Below, piece after piece: positions 60,478-64,000 of a stretch of 64,000 nt of DNA. The first letter of the stretch is position 1. Each line of letters starts with the position of its first letter. The translations under genes and the position numbers were made by a program. The notes under the pieces were generated by a model. That model saw only the letters and a list, made by a program, of their open reading frames with translations, was not told the DNA's origin and did not search any database. The DNA is from Arthrobacter sp. ISL-72 (GTDB lineage: Bacteria; Actinomycetota; Actinomycetes; Actinomycetales; Micrococcaceae): positions 372,001 to 436,000 of the forward strand of contig NZ_JAGGPP010000004.1 of the NCBI RefSeq assembly GCF_018613755.1, written 5' to 3'.

Positions 60478-60520
60478 TGAGAGAGCGTCGCAGGAAAGGC
60501 GGCAGGAAGTGAGAGAGCGT
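60478..60520. repeat. GAGAGAGCGT repeat cluster 4 (2 direct)
   Basis: TGAGAGAGCGT at 60478 and 60510, 32 bp apart, with GGCAGGAAG before the second copy as in cluster 1. Lies between the phoX start and the menC stop; no inverted copies are seen. Confidence 0.75.
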
Positions 60521-60540
60521 CGCCAGGGAGGGCGGCGGGG

Positions 60541-61572
60541 TTAGGCGGGGTTCGCCAGCAGGGCGTGGACGCGGCGGAGGCGGTCCAGCCACCAGTCGCG
60601 GCGGTCGGGCGACGCGGCGTATTCGGAAAGCAGCCCGGCGTCGGCGGCGACGTCGCGGAGGCGGATGGCGCCGTCGTCGGCCACGAGGGGGTCCCGGGTG
60701 ACGTCGGCCGCGAGCAGGGAGACCGTGCCCAGCCCGCACGCATACGGCAACTCCGGGAGCGCCGCCGCCAGCGCCAGCCCGGCCCGGATCCCCACCGAGG
60801 TGTCCAGCGCGGAACTCACGACGGCAGGCAGCCCGGCCTGTGCCACGATCTCCAGCGCGCGCCGCACTCCCCCGAGCGGTGCCACCTTGACCACGATGAG
60901 GTCGGCTGCGCCCGCCCGTGCGACGCGCACGGGGTCGTCTTCCTTGCGCACGCTCTCGTCCGCTGCGACCAGGACCGGCACTCCGGCGTCCTGCAGCCGG
61001 CGGCGCACCTTCGCCAGTCCGTCGATGTCCGGCACCGGCTGCTCGGCGTATTCGAGCCCGACGTCGGACAGCCGGGTGAGTGCCTTCACTGCGGTGTCTA
61101 CGTCCCAGCCGCCGTTGGCGTCCACGCGGATGGCGGCGTCAGGGAGGGCGCTGCGGACAGCGGCGACGCGGGCGGCGTCGTCGTCGAGCGTCTGGCCGGG
61201 TTCAGCCACCTTGACTTTGACGGCGTCCACCCGGCCGAAGCGGGCCAGGACCTCCGGAACCCGGTCCGCGGTGACGGCGGGAACAGTCGCGTTAACGGGA
61301 ATTACCGACCGCAGCGAGGGAGGGAATCCTTGCCAGCTTGCTTCAACGGCGGAGGCGAGCCAGCGGGATGCTTCGGCGTCGCCATATTCCGGGAAGGGAC
61401 AGAATTCGCCCCAGCCGAGCGGGCCGTCCAGCAGCAGGGCCTCGCGCTGGGTGATCCCGCGGAACTTCACCCGCATGGGCAGGCTCACCACGTGGGCGGA
61501 CGCGAGAAGCTGCTCCAGGGAAGGAAGGTCCTGGAGCCTGTTCTGGGGTTGGCTCAGTGCTTCAGCGGGCAT
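60541..61572 (-). CDS. menC: o-Succinylbenzoate synthase
   Basis: 343-residue enolase-superfamily enzyme dehydrating SHCHC to o-succinylbenzoate. Catalytic lysine in DAVKVKVAEPG, metal ligands in IRVDANGGWD, AADES and a second lysine in VVKVAPLGGV are present. A barrel of the usual actinobacterial MenC length. Not in an operon with menD; the enzyme acts directly after it. Confidence 0.93.
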   Translation of the reverse strand: MPAEALSQPQNRLQDLPSLEQLLASAHVVSLPMRVKFRGITQREALLLDGPLGWGEFCPFPEYGDAEASRWLASAVEASWQGFPPSLRSVIPVNATVPAVTADRVPEVLARFGRVDAVKVKVAEPGQTLDDDAARVAAVRSALPDAAIRVDANGGWDVDTAVKALTRLSDVGLEYAEQPVPDIDGLAKVRRRLQDAGVPVLVAADESVRKEDDPVRVARAGAADLIVVKVAPLGGVRRALEIVAQAGLPAVVSSALDTSVGIRAGLALAAALPELPYACGLGTVSLLAADVTRDPLVADDGAIRLRDVAADAGLLSEYAASPDRRDWWLDRLRRVHALLANPA

Positions 61573-61841
61573 GGATTCACTCTACCGGCGGCCACCGACA
61601 GCAAAGCGGCCGGCAAGCGGCCGGCCAGCGCATGAGATACCAACGCCTTGGTAGGGCCGACGGCGACTGGGGGCGAGCTTCACGTTTTATGAGTCTCGTC
61701 GCCGCCGGCCCAGCTCAAGGAGCCCCGGGCGAACATTCCCTGCGGCTGACCGCAGGACCTGCTCGGGGCGGCCGGTCCAAATCCCGGCCGTTGATAAGAG
61801 CTTAGGCACAGCAGTCCGGGGCCGCATGAGTGGTCGCTACT
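61573..61841. other. Intergenic region with no identified gene
   Basis: GC-rich, no credible ORF. A GGTCCAAATCCCGG segment near 61772 looks like a tRNA T-arm but lacks a cloverleaf. It presumably contains the menC promoter. Confidence 0.5.
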
Positions 61842-61911
61842 CGTTTTTGCCCATGCACTGTACCTAAGCAAAAACGGCCATCACGCGCCGCAAAAGGAGC
61901 GCGTGATGGCC
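61842..61911 (-). terminator. Terminator of the secreted hypothetical gene
   Basis: Perfect 13-bp stem GGCCATCACGCGC (61876-61888) / GCGCGTGATGGCC (61899-61911), followed on the minus strand by GTTTTTGCTT. An additional CGTTTTTGC/GCAAAAACG pair (61842-61850 / 61868-61876) flanks it. Confidence 0.85.
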
Positions 61912-61939
61912 GGCAGGTAGAGCGGTGGGAACCGGAGTT

Positions 61940-62584
61940 TTACCGGTGGTTGCGGCCGTCATCCTTGGCGCGGTCCAGCATCTTGCAGATGTCCTTCGCG
62001 TCCCGGATGCTGTTGTGCGTTATCTCGCCGGAGACTTCTTCCATCTGGTCGGCCGAGGCATAGACAACATTGCCTGCGAGCCGTCCGTGTTCGAAGTAGA
62101 ACGCCTTCGGGAGGCCCTCGTCCTCGAAGATTTTCTCGCTAGCGGCACCAATCGCGAAAATCAGGCTGGGGCCCCGTGAGGAGAGGTGGGCACTCAGGCC
62201 GTCCGCGGCGAGCCTCTGGGTGAACGGGCCGGAGACGTCCAGCTCATCGATGGTGGCTCCGTCGGAAGCGCGGGTGAGGTCAATGGTGGCGTCGCCCCGG
62301 AACTTGATCACCAGGGTCCCGTCGTCCTTCTTTTCTCCCTTGTATTTCACGTCGCGCTCGTCGCCGGCTTCCACTTTGATGGTGGTGTCACAGGCCGCGA
62401 ACTCGTACGGCTGGTAGTACGCATCGGGAACGGAGACGTACTTCCCGTCGGTGTCCTGCGGGGGCCACGGGCCTGCGGCGCCTCCCCCGTCGTCGGACCC
62501 TGCAAACGCCGGAGCGGAAACTCCGGTCAACAATGCCAGCGCCAGGGTGGCGGGCAGACTCAGATACCTCATTGTTCGCTTCAT
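61940..62584 (-). CDS. Secreted hypothetical protein
   Basis: 214 residues, not recognised. A Sec signal peptide (MKRTMRYLSLPATLALALLTGVSAPAFA, cut after residue 28) precedes an acidic soluble domain with an early cysteine (EFAACDTTIKVEAGDE), KFRGDATIDLTRASDG and a C-terminal ICKMLDRAKDDGRNHR. Beta-rich, likely extracellular. The start at 62584 has AGGAG 8 nt upstream. Monocistronic with its own terminator. Confidence 0.82.
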   Translation of the reverse strand: MKRTMRYLSLPATLALALLTGVSAPAFAGSDDGGGAAGPWPPQDTDGKYVSVPDAYYQPYEFAACDTTIKVEAGDERDVKYKGEKKDDGTLVIKFRGDATIDLTRASDGATIDELDVSGPFTQRLAADGLSAHLSSRGPSLIFAIGAASEKIFEDEGLPKAFYFEHGRLAGNVVYASADQMEEVSGEITHNSIRDAKDICKMLDRAKDDGRNHR

Positions 62585-63029
62585 GGCAGCACTCCTGAGT
62601 GTGGCAGGAGAGACGCATGCGGGCCTGACCTGCCGATGTATTAACACCAAATGCCCGGAGGGGCGACGAGACCAGTTGTGATGCGCGATATTGCTGGGTA
62701 TTGCGGCCGCTGGGTTCAGGCCGACAATACGTTCAAGCTAGCGCTGCCCGCGCCGGGGTGTCAACGGGAAATTGGTGACGCGCGCGGACGCGGTATTGCG
62801 GATGCCAATGCCCTGCGTGTCACCGTCGCCCGGGGCATTGACATCCGCTACGGTCGCCGGCTTAGTGCTGATCGGCTGACGGCCGTTACCCCTAGCGTAG
62901 GAACACGGGAGCCTGCTGGCACGAGTGTTTGCTACTTAACTTGGCGCGCAATTACAGCCGGTGGCGGGCGGGTGTACGGTGCCGCCCGGGCCCGTCCGCA
63001 GGCTGCTCCCAGCATTCTGTGGGACGCTG
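62585..63029. other. 445-bp divergent intergenic region
   Basis: Between divergent genes. Contains an imperfect dyad GATGCCAATGCCC / GGGCATTGACATC near 62799-62850 and AT-richer patches (TTGCTACTTAACTT near 62930) that may be promoters. No protein-coding signal was convincing. Confidence 0.5.
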
Positions 63030-63950
63030 ATGGTGATGAGTTCTCACCTGAAAAATTCCCGACGACGGCCTCCCGCCGGGCAGGTGCGCGCCACAGCGGC
63101 GCTGGCCGCGTTGTGCCTCCTTGCGACGCTGGCGTGTGTGGCGGGCCTGGCCGCAACGTACTACTTCTTCGTTCGGACCACCACGGGGCAGTACATCGAC
63201 GAATCGGCCCTGGTGGAGGCCGTGGCCATTCACGGACCCGCCGGTAAGGCCGCCACCAGGTTCCTGGACTGGCTGCCCACCATCTCGCTGGTGATGGCCG
63301 CCGTCGTCGTCCTGTTTGTCACGGTGATCCGGAAACGCTGGCGGGCCGCGGGGATCGCGGTTGGTGCTTGTGTCGCGGCGAACATCGCGACGCAGGTCCT
63401 GAAAGCGCTGCTGCCGGCCCGGCCGTTTCGCGGCGTGGAAACCCTTGACCTGAACTCGCTGCCGTCCGGGCACACCACGCTGGCTGCGTCGGCCGCGGCC
63501 GCGGTGTTCCTGATGGCCTCGCCGCACTGGCGGCCGTTCGCAGGATTTGTGGGCGGCAGCTTCGCCATCGTGTCCGGGATCTCGACAGTGGTGAACCAAT
63601 GGCACCGCCCGGCCGACGTCATCGCGGCCTTCCTTCTGGTGGGCGCGTTCGCCATCCCCGCCGGCTGGCTGATCATCCGCACCGGCAACAGCTGGAATGT
63701 CTGGGACGGGTACGGCGGGCACTGGGCGTCGTCGCGCTGGTGGATCCGGCTGCAGGGCCTGATCTGCCTGGCGTTTGCGGCCGCCGCCTTCTTCCTGCTC
63801 ACCCGGTACGTTCCCGGCCAGGAGGGCAGCATCACGAACTACTTTTACGGCGGAATCTCACTGATCGTCGTTGCCGGGTACCTTGCCGCCGTGGCCACCA
63901 CCGCCCTGTTCGCGTTTGCCGCACGACGGCGCGTGGCCGGCCGCCGCTGA
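63030..63950 (+). CDS. PAP2-family membrane phosphatase
   Basis: ~306-residue phosphatidic acid phosphatase 2 family protein with about seven helices. The three active-site motifs are KALLPARPF (KxxxxxxRP), LPSGHTTL (PSGH) and STVVNQWHRPADV (SRxxxxxHxxxD-like). It would dephosphorylate lipid phosphates such as undecaprenyl diphosphate. ATG at 63030 or 63036 fits best before the basic NSRRRPP and first helix; the ribosome binding site is poor, and an upstream GTG at 62961 remains possible. Confidence 0.88.
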   Translation: MVMSSHLKNSRRRPPAGQVRATAALAALCLLATLACVAGLAATYYFFVRTTTGQYIDESALVEAVAIHGPAGKAATRFLDWLPTISLVMAAVVVLFVTVIRKRWRAAGIAVGACVAANIATQVLKALLPARPFRGVETLDLNSLPSGHTTLAASAAAAVFLMASPHWRPFAGFVGGSFAIVSGISTVVNQWHRPADVIAAFLLVGAFAIPAGWLIIRTGNSWNVWDGYGGHWASSRWWIRLQGLICLAFAAAAFFLLTRYVPGQEGSITNYFYGGISLIVVAGYLAAVATTALFAFAARRRVAGRR

Positions 63951-64000
63951 CGGCTGCGGCCTGGCGCGGGCTACTTCAGGGCCGGGCTACCTCAGGGGCC

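Noticed and set aside
61754..61800. tRNA-like T-arm (GGTCCAAATCCCGG)
   Set aside because: The loop is too long for a T-loop and no acceptor, D or anticodon arms can be drawn around it.
62651..63247. 198-codon frame ahead of the PAP2 gene
   Set aside because: It overlaps the start of the PAP2 phosphatase in another frame and lacks recognisable structure.

Overview
This is about 64 kb of high-GC actinobacterial chromosome with ordinary housekeeping and catabolic genes. The GC-rich codons, menaquinone genes, an assimilatory APS reductase with a ferredoxin-type sulfite reductase, mycothiol-clade style FprA reductases and the overall gene order point to Micrococcaceae, most likely Arthrobacter or Pseudarthrobacter. 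This is inference from gene content and was not searched. I see no prophage, insertion sequence, CRISPR array, rRNA or tRNA.

Layout. 0-0.7 kb: truncated amino-acid permease. 0.9-5.5 kb: aldehyde/alcohol oxidation operon (aldehyde dehydrogenase, Zn alcohol dehydrogenase, DUF779) with a GAF-domain regulator upstream. 5.7-10.4 kb: FprA-type reductase, type IB topoisomerase, RarD-like transporter, tandem universal stress protein. 10.7-15.1 kb: GABA/aminobutyraldehyde catabolism and a divergent PucR regulator. 15.2-17.1 kb: CynX-type MFS exporter translationally coupled to a FadR/GntR regulator. 17.4-21.9 kb: AI-2E family protein, small membrane proteins, DUF1206 and a two-domain protein ending in an SRPBCC domain. 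22-36.7 kb: sulfur assimilation region (FprA, siroheme synthase, SsuABC-type ABC transporter, CysN, CysD, CysH, sulfite reductase, sirohydrochlorin chelatase) interrupted by GYD, RelA/SpoT-domain and RtcB genes. 36.8-39 kb: TRIC channel, SUKH-like protein, DUF559 protein. 39.3-44.1 kb: menaquinone block (prenyl synthase, MenJ, MenG, divergent MenF). 44.3-46.8 kb: glutamate-type ABC importer. 46.8-49.9 kb: AbiEi/DUF559-like protein and MenD. 50-56 kb: LacI-controlled fructan/sucrose operon. 56.3-64 kb: ArgS, PhoX phosphatase, MenC, a secreted hypothetical protein and a PAP2 phosphatase.

The most interesting signals are non-coding. (1) Three sulfur promoters (sulfite reductase, ssuA, cobA) share an 18-bp upstream site at exactly the same distance from the start codon, in front of a -35, an 18-nt spacer, a -10 and only 6 nt before ATG. 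This looks like a coregulated set of leaderless transcripts. (2) An 11-bp GAGAGAGCGT element recurs with a 32-bp period, usually as head-to-head clusters, in four consecutive intergenic regions between 49.9 and 60.5 kb. (3) At least four families of long intergenic palindromes share conserved basal arms but have different cores, mostly just beyond gene ends. (4) A near-palindromic GTAGGCTTAC element lies upstream of three stress-type genes. (5) Perfect LacI operators flank the fructan operon. Protein-level oddities are a GAF regulator with a winged-helix output in place of the usual AAA+/Fis module, an in-frame fusion with a strong internal ribosome binding site, and an arginyl-tRNA synthetase of the E. 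coli sequence type carrying a tandem-repeat insertion.
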